The notes below the pieces were generated by a model that saw only the letters and a program-made list of their open reading frames with translations, was not told where the DNA came from and ran no database searches. From NCBI GenBank assembly GCA_009692305.1, contig SHZK01000006.1, positions 1 through 64,000 of the forward strand: a DNA stretch of 64,000 nt. The letters run 5' to 3'. Below are positions 1 to 8,398 of the stretch, one piece after another. The position numbers and the translations under genes were made by a program. Source of the stretch: Gammaproteobacteria bacterium. Its GTDB lineage: Bacteria > Pseudomonadota > Gammaproteobacteria > Pseudomonadales > Pseudohongiellaceae. Positions within the stretch are counted from its first letter, which is position 1, and each line of letters begins with the position of its first letter.

Positions 1-1
1 G

Positions 2-121
2 TTTGACTCGATTCAGGAAGTTCAGGACTATGCCACACAATGGCTTTGGTTCTACAACAATGAACGACCCAACAAGGCTAATGGTGGTTTTCCACCGAAA
101 CAAATGCTGATGGCAGCATGA
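2..121 (+). CDS. IS3-family transposase, C-terminal end (partial)
   Basis: The window opens inside a reading frame whose last 39 residues carry the terminal motif of IS3-type DDE transposases (WLWFYNNERPNKANGG, then FPPKQML). This is the end of the rve integrase core. The rest of the gene lies upstream of the window. After the stop, an AT-rich stretch ending around GGGATGATTACC near 150-162 may be the right end of the element; I cannot confirm it without the left end. Confidence 0.8.
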   Translation, partial: FDSIQEVQDYATQWLWFYNNERPNKANGGFPPKQMLMAA

Positions 122-370
122 CTTCTGCTTTTGAAATTAGTTAAAAAAGGGATGATTACCGTAGGAATGAAGCCGCCAAAACAATAAAAGCGATCAAGGA
201 TGAGGCATATTTGGGGGCATAAGTCACTATCCAGAAGATATAATTCTATTATTATCAGTTAGTTAATTAGGCTTTTAAGTAGACGCCACCCCGACCATTT
301 TGCCAAGGTCGGGTATATTCAGGTATGGTGGGAACAATATGACTGTTATCACGCGCGATCGGAGCACAAC
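122..370. other. Non-coding stretch after the IS3 end
   Basis: No plausible gene is seen here. It probably holds the right end of the insertion sequence (about 122-162) and the promoter of the next gene. A GGAG ribosome-binding site (about 360-363) precedes the ATG at 371. Confidence 0.4.
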
Positions 371-1333
371 ATGACAAAGCTGCTGAGACTTGTGGGATTT
401 GTTTTTTTCATTACTGGGACAGTTTCCGCCCAGACTCCGCTCACGGAACACGGTCAACCGGACCTGCAAGGTGTCTGGAACTTCGCTACCAATATTCCAA
501 TGGAGCGGCCCGCGGCATTCGCTGATCGGGCCTATCTCACCGAGGAAGATATCGCCGCTCTGGCGACTCGCACCGAGGCGGGACTGCAGGCCTTGAATGA
601 TGCCGGCGCCAATGGCTATAACACTTTCTGGCTGGAAATGGGCAGTGCCAGCGACAACCGTACGTCATTGATTACCTATCCCGAAAACGGGCGTCTGCCC
701 GCTATCCGCGAAGGTGCGCCGAGCATTAATGGCGGCCTCGGTCCTGATATCGACGGCGAACGCCCGGTGCGCTTCATCGTCGGCGGCATTGGCAAAGATG
801 GTCCGGAAGATCGCGGACTGTCAGAGCGCTGCCTGGTGGGCTTTAATGCCGGACCGCCATTCACGCCAAACCTGTATAACAACAACGTGCAGATTTTCCA
901 GAGCCGCGACTCAGTCGTGATCATGGCCGAGATGGTGCACACGGTTCGCATCGTACCTTTGGATGGACGCGCACCGCTCGATCCTGGCATCGAGCAATGG
1001 TCTGGCAGTTCGCGCGGCTATTGGGATGGTGAGACCCTGGTCGTAGAGACACGCAATTTCAATGGCATGACCCAAAGTTTTAGCGCCTATGGCACGTCGG
1101 AAGACAAGCTGCTCACCGAGCGCTTCACCCGCACCGACGCGCGCACTCTGGAATATGAATTCACCGTGGATGATCCCAGCACGTTTACCGACAAATTCAC
1201 CGCCATGATTCCGATGGCAAAAGTAGACGGTCTGCTTTATGAATACGCCTGCCACGAGGGCAACTACGGCATGACCAATTTATTGCGTGGCGCACGCATG
1301 GAAGAACAACGGGCAGCGGAAGGAACTCAATAG
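371..1333 (+). CDS. Secreted protein of an uncharacterised family (copy 1 of 3 in this window)
   Basis: This 320-residue protein has an N-terminal signal peptide (about residues 1-20, ending in VSAQ). I do not recognise a function. Two paralogues lie in the window at 59666-60721 and 63215-64000. All three share a start-proximal segment (G-x-PDLQG-W-N here and in copy 2), a central SERCLVGF/AERCLVGF/SERCIMGF segment, a WDGETLVVET-like segment, a TERFTR-like segment and a C-terminal YEYACHEGNYGM. The conserved single Cys-His pair at the end (ACHEGNY) and many acidic residues could bind a metal, but that is a guess. It appears to be monocistronic and is followed by a strong terminator. Confidence 0.75.
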   Translation: MTKLLRLVGFVFFITGTVSAQTPLTEHGQPDLQGVWNFATNIPMERPAAFADRAYLTEEDIAALATRTEAGLQALNDAGANGYNTFWLEMGSASDNRTSLITYPENGRLPAIREGAPSINGGLGPDIDGERPVRFIVGGIGKDGPEDRGLSERCLVGFNAGPPFTPNLYNNNVQIFQSRDSVVIMAEMVHTVRIVPLDGRAPLDPGIEQWSGSSRGYWDGETLVVETRNFNGMTQSFSAYGTSEDKLLTERFTRTDARTLEYEFTVDDPSTFTDKFTAMIPMAKVDGLLYEYACHEGNYGMTNLLRGARMEEQRAAEGTQ

Positions 1334-1352
1334 GCAGCGATACAAGCCAAGA

Positions 1353-1394
1353 GGGCAGGTCGGGATTAAATGCTAGTCCCGACCTGCCCTTTTT
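1353..1394 (+). terminator. Rho-independent terminator
   Basis: A perfect 13-bp stem (1353-1365 with 1377-1389, arms GGGCAGGTCGGGA and its complement) with an 11-nt loop is followed by TTTTTA. It serves the upstream secreted protein gene; there is no matching A-run for the opposite direction. Confidence 0.85.
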
Positions 1395-1396
1395 AT

Positions 1397-1885
1397 TTAG
1401 TGGTCGTGTCCGTGATGGTGCACATGGCCATGGGCAAGTTCCTGCTCTGTGCCAGCTCGTACTTCCACCACTTCCACCGAGAAATGCAGGGTCATTCCCG
1501 CCATGGGATGGTTCGCATCGATGGTGACATCGTCACCGGTAGCCTGCGTAACCCCCACCTGCTGTTGCCGTCCGCCCTCACCCTGAGCGACGAAGCTCAT
1601 GCCCGGCTTGATCGCATCTGCACTCTCAAACATGTCCTTCTTGATGACTTGCACTAACTCGGGCTTGCTTGCGCCATAAGCCTGATCCGGCGCAATCGTG
1701 ACATTAAATTTAGCGCCGCTGGCCTTGCCTGAAAGTTCGCGCTCCAGTCCTGGAATCAGGTTGTGGGCGCCATGCAGATACACCAGAGGTGAGCTGTCAA
1801 TGGAACTGTCCAGCACATCGCCGGCGTCATTTTTCAGGGTGTAGTGAATAGATACCACGCTATTCGCGCCAATCAGTAAAGTCAT
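1397..1885 (-). CDS. slyD: FKBP-type peptidyl-prolyl isomerase, SlyD-like
   Basis: This 162-residue protein follows the SlyD pattern. It has an FKBP domain (SIHYTLKNDAGDVLDSS near the start, PGLERELSGK), an inserted IF chaperone flap in the middle (about residues 70-120), then ANHPMAGMTLHFSVEVVEVR, and a histidine-rich tail HGHVHHHGHDH that binds nickel in SlyD proteins. It is expected to be a cytosolic proline isomerase and chaperone, possibly linked to nickel delivery. I chose the ATG at 1885 because GAGG stands just upstream; the frame is open for 13 more codons to 1924, but that extension (MARTQTQQATEDP) lies outside the FKBP fold. Confidence 0.9.
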   Translation of the reverse strand: MTLLIGANSVVSIHYTLKNDAGDVLDSSIDSSPLVYLHGAHNLIPGLERELSGKASGAKFNVTIAPDQAYGASKPELVQVIKKDMFESADAIKPGMSFVAQGEGGRQQQVGVTQATGDDVTIDANHPMAGMTLHFSVEVVEVRAGTEQELAHGHVHHHGHDH

Positions 1886-2153
1886 AGGATCCTCGGTGGC
1901 TTGCTGTGTTTGAGTTCGAGCCATAATTTTTTCGGGGACAAGGGTAAAAGATGTGTGACCAGATTAACAGGGCCAAACCGGTATCGCCCCGGCTTTGCCA
2001 AATTCTGCAGTAATTGAGGAATCTCGCCAGAATTTCGTAGAGGTACGCCAAGCACAAATATAAAGCTAATAAATATCAATAAGTTAAGAGATGGCACACT
2101 TGATGTAGCTGTATCGGGACGGGAATCAAATTACAGACAGGAGTGCACCCAGC

Positions 2154-2516
2154 ATGCCACCAATCAAATCTCCGCAGCCCGCACATTGGCTCACCAAATC
2201 GTGCTATCTGCTACTAATCACCGGCTTTGTAATATTGGGATTCATAGGATTGGTGCTGCCAATCATTCCAGGACTCGTATTTCTATTCCTCGCCGTATTG
2301 TTGCTAACCCGGATTTCCACGCGTGTTCATGCCTTCGCGGGTAGCAACAGCGGATTTCGTCATCTGCATCGACGCTGGCAGGCCATGAACCTGTTCCAAG
2401 TTACTGATAGGGTCAAGCTGGGTTTATGGTATTGCGCCGGAGCTACTATTCGTGGAATAGAGTCTGGGCTGAATTTTGTCCAGAATTGGCTGCGTTCGCG
2501 CTCGTCTCCTCGATAA
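2154..2516 (+). CDS. Small inner-membrane protein, DUF454/PGPGW-like
   Basis: The 120-residue protein has two hydrophobic segments, about residues 15-32 and 33-50, separated by LPIIPG, followed by a basic cytosolic tail. The GFIGLVLPIIPGLVFLFLAV pattern resembles the YbaN (DUF454) and PGPGW membrane families. The function of these families is not known to me. It is followed after 65 bp by the PLP enzyme on the same strand. Confidence 0.6.
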   Translation: MPPIKSPQPAHWLTKSCYLLLITGFVILGFIGLVLPIIPGLVFLFLAVLLLTRISTRVHAFAGSNSGFRHLHRRWQAMNLFQVTDRVKLGLWYCAGATIRGIESGLNFVQNWLRSRSSPR

Positions 2517-2581
2517 ACTTTTTGCTCTGGAATGAGAGAAGGACTATCCTCTTGCGAAAGGTCAATAACGAGGGGAATGTG

Positions 2582-3928
2582 ATGTCCAATATCGTCGGTC
2601 TGAATAGAAGAGCCTTTATCAAATCTGCCGGATTTACCGCACTCGCTGGTGCGACAGGGGTGATAGCCACTGGTTCCAATCAAGTCGCTGCCGCCAGCAG
2701 TTCCAGAATGGCAGGTGGCAAGTTTGATTTCGATACACCTTATAACCGGGTAGGTACCAACTGCTCCCGCTGGGATTCGCCACCGCTTAATTATCCTTCC
2801 GGCAATTTCCGTTATGGCATGGGCGTGGCAACCATGGATTTCGAAGCCGCTCCCTGTATTACCGAAGCACTGGAAGAAAGAGGCAAGCATCATGTTTGGG
2901 GTTACATGAGTAGCACCGATTCCCTGCGCGATGCGATCGTGCAATGGAACGGCAACCGCCACAAACTCGATATCGATCCGAAATCAGTAGTCATCTCCGC
3001 CGGCGTCTATCCCGGTATCATCGCCGCACTCCGTGCTTTTTCACCTGCTGGCAGCAAGGCCTTAATGCTGACGCCAACCTACGACGGCTTTCAGACTCAC
3101 TGTCGCCACACGAAGGTGCTAATCAGTGAAAGCCAAATGGCGTACAGGAATGGTCGTTTCGAAATTGACTGGGAAGATCTCGAGTCGAAGATGACTCCGG
3201 ACACCCGTTCCATGATCGTGTGCAATCCACAAAATCCTACCGGCAACGTGTGGACCCGTGATGAACTGATGCGCATCGGTCAGATGTGTCTGGAGCGCAA
3301 TATCATCGTGCTGTCAGACGAAATTCACTCCGACATTGTTCGACCCGGCCACAAATACGTGCCGTTTGCGAGTCTGGCGGACAAGGCTGTAGTCAATAAC
3401 AGTATCACCTTCAACGCCGTCAGCAAGACCTTTAACCTGGCTGGCATGAAAGTGGCTTACTACTACACCAGCAACCCTACTCTGCTCGGCCGCATCAATG
3501 ATTATCATCGAGCCGACCTGAATACTCTCGGCGTAGTTGCCAACGAAGCAGCCATGCGCCATGGGGCTGACTGGTTCGATCAGGCATTGGCGTACCTGCA
3601 TGAAAACCACACCTTCGCGGAAACTTACATCAAGCAGAATATTCCCCTGATTAAATTCCATAAGTCAGAAGGCACCTACCTGACCTGGCTGGATGTCAGT
3701 GCCGCGATGGAAAAGATCGGCGCGGCAGAAATGGCCAAGGCGCAAGCTAAGCGTAGCCCTGAGCACTACTTCCAGGATTGGCTCGTTGAAAATTCCGGCG
3801 TATACCTGAATCCTGGTTCCAACTACGGAGCAGGCGGCGAAGGCCACATGCGGATGAACCTGGCCTCCTCACGTTTAGTTTTGCAAGACGTGTTTGATGC
3901 AATGGCAGGGGCACTGAACAAAGTTTAA
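2582..3928 (+). CDS. Tat-exported PLP-dependent C-S lyase/aminotransferase, MalY/PatB-like
   Basis: A 448-residue fold-type I PLP enzyme. Residues 1-38 form a twin-arginine signal (NRRAFIK followed by an Ala/Gly-rich hydrophobic stretch). After it come the aminotransferase class I/II landmarks: NPQNPTG (about 215-221), LSDEIHSD (244-251), and the Schiff-base lysine in NAVSKTFNLAG (K282). The SDEIHSD and SKTFN patterns are those of the MalY/PatB cystathionine beta-lyase group. The start at 2582 is chosen because GAGGGG precedes it and it puts the RR motif near the N-terminus; the frame is open further upstream to 2426 but overlaps the previous gene. Tat export fits a protein that folds around PLP in the cytosol. 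The periplasmic substrate is unknown. Confidence 0.85.
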   Translation: MSNIVGLNRRAFIKSAGFTALAGATGVIATGSNQVAAASSSRMAGGKFDFDTPYNRVGTNCSRWDSPPLNYPSGNFRYGMGVATMDFEAAPCITEALEERGKHHVWGYMSSTDSLRDAIVQWNGNRHKLDIDPKSVVISAGVYPGIIAALRAFSPAGSKALMLTPTYDGFQTHCRHTKVLISESQMAYRNGRFEIDWEDLESKMTPDTRSMIVCNPQNPTGNVWTRDELMRIGQMCLERNIIVLSDEIHSDIVRPGHKYVPFASLADKAVVNNSITFNAVSKTFNLAGMKVAYYYTSNPTLLGRINDYHRADLNTLGVVANEAAMRHGADWFDQALAYLHENHTFAETYIKQNIPLIKFHKSEGTYLTWLDVSAAMEKIGAAEMAKAQAKRSPEHYFQDWLVENSGVYLNPGSNYGAGGEGHMRMNLASSRLVLQDVFDAMAGALNKV

Positions 3929-3942
3929 TTTTTGACCCTAAC

Positions 3943-3992
3943 AAAAAGGTGTCAGATTTATTTTAGGTAAATAAATCTGGCACCTTTTTTTT
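3943..3992. terminator. Bidirectional terminator built from a repeat
   Basis: A 15-bp stem (3948-3962 with 3970-3984, one G-U pair) is flanked by A5 on the left and T8 on the right, so it can end transcription on both strands. The half-motif ATAAATCTGGCACC recurs as ATAAATCAGACACC at 4411-4424 and ATAAATCCGACACC at 4435-4448. Confidence 0.8.
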
Positions 3993-4028
3993 ATTCTGTT
4001 TTGTTCTGAGTTCGCGACTAGAACGCGC

Positions 4029-4166
4029 CGGGTAAATGGGTTTTGTCACTTCAGCAGCGCGCACCCCTCCGGGGTTCCCTTCCTCGGTCGGAAGCCCAAA
4101 CTACGGTCTTCCTCGGTCAGTCGGTGCTGCGCTTTAATCGCTGATGTGACAATACCCATTCACCCG
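4029..4166. repeat. Large imperfect inverted repeat 1
   Basis: The arms 4029-4055 and 4140-4166 match in 24 of 27 positions when one is reverse-complemented. Inside them, GCGCGCAC near 4057-4064 faces GTGCTGCGC near 4124-4132. No reading frame of note is present. Together with the hairpin at 4245-4382 this fills most of a 500-bp gene-free gap. Confidence 0.75.
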
Positions 4167-4244
4167 ACGCTCGCAGTTCCCATCGCACATCCAAAAGTAT
4201 TTTTATCGAAGCAGTTATCACCGAATCCATCACTGCACTAAGGA

Positions 4245-4382
4245 GCCGGGGGCCAGCTTGTGGTTCGCTGCAATCAAAGACTGCGCCGACGGAGCGAAAA
4301 AGACCGCTTTACAGGGCTTTTTCGTGGAGGAGGTTACCCGGAGGGGCGCAGTCTGCAGCGGAACCACAAGCTGGCCCCCGGC
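4245..4382. repeat. Large inverted repeat 2
   Basis: The outer arms 4245-4271 and 4355-4382 are complementary except for a one-base bulge (arm begins GCCGGGGGCCAGCTTGTGG). A second paired segment follows inward (GACTGCGCC at 4279-4287 with GGCGCAGTC at 4345-4353), and the apical part holds GAAAAAG/GGCTTTTTC. The whole could fold into a hairpin of about 138 nt. I know no family for it. Confidence 0.8.
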
Positions 4383-4406
4383 GCCATTCGGAGTAATGAA
4401 TATACA

Positions 4407-4456
4407 GAAAATAAATCAGACACCATTACCTACAATAAATCCGACACCTTTTTAAT
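4407..4456. repeat. Direct repeat ATAAATC-N-GACACC, two copies
   Basis: Two 14-bp copies at 4411-4424 and 4435-4448 are 24 bp apart. A related copy forms one arm of the terminator at 3943-3992. The second copy encodes the last residues (KKVSDLL) and stop codon of the CoA-transferase gene. Confidence 0.7.
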
Positions 4457-5644
4457 TTCCGCCTCACTGTAGCCCAGGCTCAGTAAAACCTCCCGCGTAT
4501 GTTCCCCAAGTTGCGGCGCCGCCGTGGCATCCGCTTTTTGGTAAGAGCTCAATTGGAATGGAGAACTAACAACATGCATAGAGCCATGCTGTGGATGCTG
4601 CAGGGGTATGATGATGCCGTTAGCCAGTTTTTGTGGATCAGCCGCAGCTTCCGGATAAGTGGCCATAACTGCGTGGGGAATATCATGCAGTTCGAGCCGC
4701 GTTTGCCAGTGCGCAATGTCCTGGGTGGCGAAGGTATCGGTTAACAAGGCGATTAACGCAGCCATATTGGCCAGGCGGTCAGCGTGGGTGACAAAGCGCG
4801 TGTCGTCCAGCAGATCGAGGCGCGCGATGGCCTCACAGAACGGACGCCAGTCTTTCTCCACATTGACGATGCCCATCTTCAGCAGGCGCCCATCGCGGGA
4901 ACGATAATGCAACACAGTAAAACTATAGGCATTTTCGCGCGGGCGCTTTTCCTGAAACTCGGCATGGCTCAGTTGTGCCTGCAGCATGGTGGCATTGGCC
5001 CAGGTACCATTGGCGAGCAAAGAAGACGACACCTTGCAGCCAACATTCGTTTGTTGGCGTCTATATAAGGCAGTCATGATACCGGCGAACAGAGTCATGC
5101 CACTGGGATGATCACCGGCGCCAAACGGAAAACTATTTAACCAGCCTGTATACGGGAATGCCTGACCCTCGATGCCAGAGCGCGACCAGTAGCAGATGGT
5201 GTCATAGCCGGGTTTGTCTTTCTCGTCCCCGTGTTCCCCATAGGCAGTAGCGTGGGCATAGATCAAGCGTGAGTTAAGCGCCTTGAGATCGGTATAGTCC
5301 AGGCGTAATCGTACCAGTGCGGCTGGGCGCATATTGGTGATGAAAATATCGGCGGTGCTGACAAGTTTAAGCAGGGCGGCGTGACCGGCAGCGGTTTTCA
5401 GATCCAGCACAATGCTCTTTTTATTACGATTATCAGCCAGAAAAGTATAGGGCAGGTCTGACACTGGCATGCCCGGCAATTGATGATATTCGCGATTCAT
5501 ATCACCAATGTCGGGAGCCTCCACCTTGATCACTTCAGCGCCGAATTCGGCCAGCACCACCGCTGCGGCAGGGGCAAACACCATAGTGGCGAGTTCCACC
5601 ACCCGCAGATCGCCAAGCAAGGATTGATTGTTAGGTTGGTTCAT
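4430..5644 (-). CDS. Class III CoA-transferase, CaiB/BaiF family
   Basis: This 404-residue protein has the family start GDLRVVELATMVFAPAAA-LAEFGAEVIKVE, the catalytic aspartate in KPGYDTICYW (D148), and the C-terminal LGEHTREVLLSLGYSEAEI. Class III enzymes swap CoA between carboxylic acids through an aspartyl-CoA thioester. The substrate cannot be told from sequence. The last residues KKVSDLL and the stop are supplied by a dispersed repeat, so the native 3' end has been replaced. It stands alone, divergent from the amine dehydrogenase cluster. Confidence 0.9.
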   Translation of the reverse strand: MNQPNNQSLLGDLRVVELATMVFAPAAAVVLAEFGAEVIKVEAPDIGDMNREYHQLPGMPVSDLPYTFLADNRNKKSIVLDLKTAAGHAALLKLVSTADIFITNMRPAALVRLRLDYTDLKALNSRLIYAHATAYGEHGDEKDKPGYDTICYWSRSGIEGQAFPYTGWLNSFPFGAGDHPSGMTLFAGIMTALYRRQQTNVGCKVSSSLLANGTWANATMLQAQLSHAEFQEKRPRENAYSFTVLHYRSRDGRLLKMGIVNVEKDWRPFCEAIARLDLLDDTRFVTHADRLANMAALIALLTDTFATQDIAHWQTRLELHDIPHAVMATYPEAAADPQKLANGIIIPLQHPQHGSMHVVSSPFQLSSYQKADATAAPQLGEHTREVLLSLGYSEAEIKKVSDLL

Positions 5645-5967
5645 TGATCAGAGTCACACAGAAGTTTGTCAGGGTTGATTATAGAGCGCGATTGTACTGG
5701 TTCTTAAGGGTAACACCTTAAGTTTATTTCAAAATTACAAGGACCGGCTATACTCAGTTAGCCATACATCAAGCGCGATTCTCTGAGCTGGCCCGCTAAA
5801 ATTGCTCATGGTCGCGCACGCAATCTCCATAGCCAACCTGCTCGCCATAGTTGGCAGGTTTATAGCAAGCCATGGCAAGTTAACGGCAAATGGATTAGGC
5901 TTCTGAAAACAAACGGCTTTCGCGTGCTCTTGAGTACTCTCCACAGCACCCGACCAGGAGAATAGTA
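5645..5967. other. Divergent promoter region between the CoA-transferase and amine dehydrogenase genes
   Basis: No gene is seen. The region must hold the promoters for both directions. A small inverted repeat (CCAACCTGC near 5835 and TTGGCAGG near 5850) is present. AGGAG just upstream of 5968 is the ribosome-binding site of the large-subunit gene. Confidence 0.4.
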
Positions 5968-7095
5968 ATGCGCTTTATCACTAAAATGGCGCTGGTTCTG
6001 ATGTTTGCTGCACCACTTGTCCCGCGGCCTGGTTCAGCCCCGGCGCTGGCCCAGATTCCCCCGGAACAAACCTCTGTCGCAACTATGCCCGATGCTGGCC
6101 CCAACTGGTTTGTATCCAAGTCGGGCAGTGGGGCGCGGGTATTCAATGCCGAGAGCGGCGAGATGCAAGGCCAGTTGTCGCTGTCTGATTGGACCCCGGC
6201 AGTAACGATGTGGAATCCGCGCAAGGAGTTTTACGCAGCGGAATCCTATTTCGCCAGAGGTGCCCATGGCGAACGCACCGACATGGTGACAGTTTACGAT
6301 TACGCCAATCTTGCTCCCATTGCGGAAATCATCATCCCCAACCATATGGCACGTATCGCAATACGTGCGCACCTCGCGTTATTGAATAACGGTCGTCATT
6401 TGGTGGTGCACAACATAAATCCTGGTCATTCCGTTTCTATTGTTGATGTGCAGGATCGGATTTTTGTCTACGAGATTTCAACACCAGGATGTGCGGTGAA
6501 CCTGGCGGTTGCCCAGAATGATTTTCTGCAGATATGCGGCGACGGCACCTTGCAACTTATTCAGCTGGAGCTGAGTGGCTTCGAGGAAAATCGCGTCCGC
6601 AGCCCGGTGTTCTTCGACGTACAGGCCGATGCCGTATTCGATCGTGCCGCGCGCACTGCATCCGGCTGGTTGCTGGTCACCCATAGCGGAGTGCTGTTTG
6701 AAGTGAGCACCGATGATACGGAAATAAACATCAGCGAAGGCTGGAATATTCCCGAAGCCGCGGAGGAAGGGGAGGGCTGGCGCCCCGGTGGCCGTTCCGA
6801 ATTCCTGTCCGTGCATCACGCCTCCGGGCTGGCTTATATCGCCATGCATGAGGGTGGTATCGACACTCATCACGATCGCGGCACTGAAATCTGGGTGATT
6901 GATCTGGCAACCAAGCGTCTGCTGCATCGGCTGGAAATGGAGAAGCCGGTCAGTACGCTAATTGTTACGCAGGAAACGAATCCGAAATTGATTGTCGGTG
7001 TATTTGAAGGCAATACCGATGTGTATGACGCGTTCACCTTTAAGCTGGAGCGTTCGATCGAAGCGCCAGGCGCACAAATGTTCGAGGATTTCTGA
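5968..7095 (+). CDS. aauB: Amine dehydrogenase large (heavy) subunit, aromatic amine/methylamine dehydrogenase type
   Basis: The 375-residue precursor has a signal peptide (about 1-29, ending ALAQ) and then the seven-bladed beta-propeller of quinohemoprotein-like amine dehydrogenase heavy chains: WFVSKSGSGARVFNAESGE, GGRSEFLSVHHASGLAYIAMHEGG, THHDRGTEIWVIDLATKRLLHRLEM, and DVYDAFTFKLERSIEAPG at the end. Its length is close to that of MauB and AauB. It would form the periplasmic heterotetramer with the TTQ-bearing small subunit encoded three genes downstream. Gene order B-E-D-A followed by a small cytochrome c is that described for the aromatic amine dehydrogenase (aau) locus of Alcaligenes faecalis, rather than mau, where amicyanin follows. 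The true amine substrate is not proven. Confidence 0.88.
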   Translation: MRFITKMALVLMFAAPLVPRPGSAPALAQIPPEQTSVATMPDAGPNWFVSKSGSGARVFNAESGEMQGQLSLSDWTPAVTMWNPRKEFYAAESYFARGAHGERTDMVTVYDYANLAPIAEIIIPNHMARIAIRAHLALLNNGRHLVVHNINPGHSVSIVDVQDRIFVYEISTPGCAVNLAVAQNDFLQICGDGTLQLIQLELSGFEENRVRSPVFFDVQADAVFDRAARTASGWLLVTHSGVLFEVSTDDTEINISEGWNIPEAAEEGEGWRPGGRSEFLSVHHASGLAYIAMHEGGIDTHHDRGTEIWVIDLATKRLLHRLEMEKPVSTLIVTQETNPKLIVGVFEGNTDVYDAFTFKLERSIEAPGAQMFEDF

Positions 7096-7098
7096 GCA

Positions 7099-7695
7099 AT
7101 GCTCGATCCACTTATATTCCGCTTGATTGCCATGCTGTTCGCCTTGCTGCTTATCATGGCGGGTGCGCACAAACTGGGCGATCGCCTGCGCTTTCAGGGA
7201 ATATTGAGCAATTACCAGATACTGCCAGAGCATCTGGTCGGGCTGGTCAGTCGCATTGTTCCTGTGGTTGAAATCCTGATCGGGCTCGGTTGGGTGTTTG
7301 CCTGGAGAATTGAACTGGTGTCTGCAGCGACCGCCGCATTGCTAATGGCTTACGCCCTGGCTATGGGCATTAATCTGCTGCGCGGTCGCAGCTATATCGA
7401 TTGTGGCTGCGGATTCAATTCGGTGCGCACCAAGCACGCTAATGGCGACATCCAGCAGCTTTCTATGTGGCTGGTGTTTCGCAACCTCGCACTCATAGCC
7501 CTCGCAATCCTTGCCAATAGCGGGATTACACCGCGCAGCTTTGCTGCAGTCGATTATTTTTCCATCATCGCCGCAACGCTGGCTCTGGTATTCGCCTACA
7601 GCGCCTTTAATCAGTTGCTGGTGAATCACAACGCTATTAATTCGTGGCGCAAGCCTTTACTGCTGCGAGCGCAAGCCGGGAAGCACAATGACTGA
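7099..7695 (+). CDS. mauE: Methylamine utilisation protein MauE (small-subunit maturation)
   Basis: The 198-residue protein has four predicted membrane helices and a CGCG motif (YIDCGCGFNSV, about residues 97-107) typical of MauE. MauE with MauD is needed for export and disulfide formation of the TTQ small subunit, which carries many disulfides. It starts 3 bp after the heavy-chain stop and overlaps the mauD start by 8 bp, so translation is probably coupled. Confidence 0.88.
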   Translation: MLDPLIFRLIAMLFALLLIMAGAHKLGDRLRFQGILSNYQILPEHLVGLVSRIVPVVEILIGLGWVFAWRIELVSAATAALLMAYALAMGINLLRGRSYIDCGCGFNSVRTKHANGDIQQLSMWLVFRNLALIALAILANSGITPRSFAAVDYFSIIAATLALVFAYSAFNQLLVNHNAINSWRKPLLLRAQAGKHND

Positions 7696-8398
7696 CGCGC
7701 TGTTGGTATCCAATATCATTTTATGGATTGTAGTAGTCGGCCTGTCACTGCTGGTACTGGCACTCGCGCGCCAGGTCGGCATTCTGCATGAAAGAGTCGC
7801 GCCGGCGGGAGCGCTGCTGCCAACTTCCGGACCCAAGGTGGGCGAGTTGACGCAGGCTCTGGAACTTACCACTCTCGATGGGACACGACTCACCCTGGGC
7901 GGAGAAAATAGCGCCAGGCTTGCGACCTTTATCCTGTTTATCTCGCCCACTTGCCCGGTGTGCAAGGTATTGGTGCCAACCGCGAAGTCACTGATCAAAT
8001 CCGAGCAGTCACGCATACAGCTGGTGTTCGCCAGCGATGGAGCAGACACGGACCGGGAAATGACCCAGCACAAGTCCTACATCAAGGATCTTAAAATTAC
8101 CGACTACCCCTACATCATCTCGCAACAACTCGGCATGAGTTATGAGGTGAGCAAGCTGCCATTCGCGGTATTGATCGGCAGCGACGGCATCCTCAAGAGC
8201 AAGGGGCTGGTGAATACCCGCGAGCACATGGAGAGCCTGATTGAATCCATGGATTCGGAAATGGTCTCTATACAGGAATTTGTCGGACGCACGGAGCGTG
8301 CGCGCGGAGAAAATGCTGACGCTGATGCGCAGCACAAAACCGCAGCAGAAAAATCAGTCAAGGTGCACGAGCCAGCAACAGTGGAGCAATCGTCATGA
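7688..8398 (+). CDS. mauD: Methylamine utilisation protein MauD (thioredoxin-like disulfide protein)
   Basis: This 236-residue protein has one N-terminal membrane anchor (about 8-28) and a periplasmic thioredoxin fold with the active site SPTCPVCK (Cys89 and Cys92). MauD is thought to form or isomerise the disulfides of the amine dehydrogenase small subunit. The C-terminal 40 residues are polar and Ala/Glu-rich, beyond the usual family end. Its stop overlaps the small-subunit start (8395) by 4 bp. Confidence 0.9.
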   Translation: MTDALLVSNIILWIVVVGLSLLVLALARQVGILHERVAPAGALLPTSGPKVGELTQALELTTLDGTRLTLGGENSARLATFILFISPTCPVCKVLVPTAKSLIKSEQSRIQLVFASDGADTDREMTQHKSYIKDLKITDYPYIISQQLGMSYEVSKLPFAVLIGSDGILKSKGLVNTREHMESLIESMDSEMVSIQEFVGRTERARGENADADAQHKTAAEKSVKVHEPATVEQSS

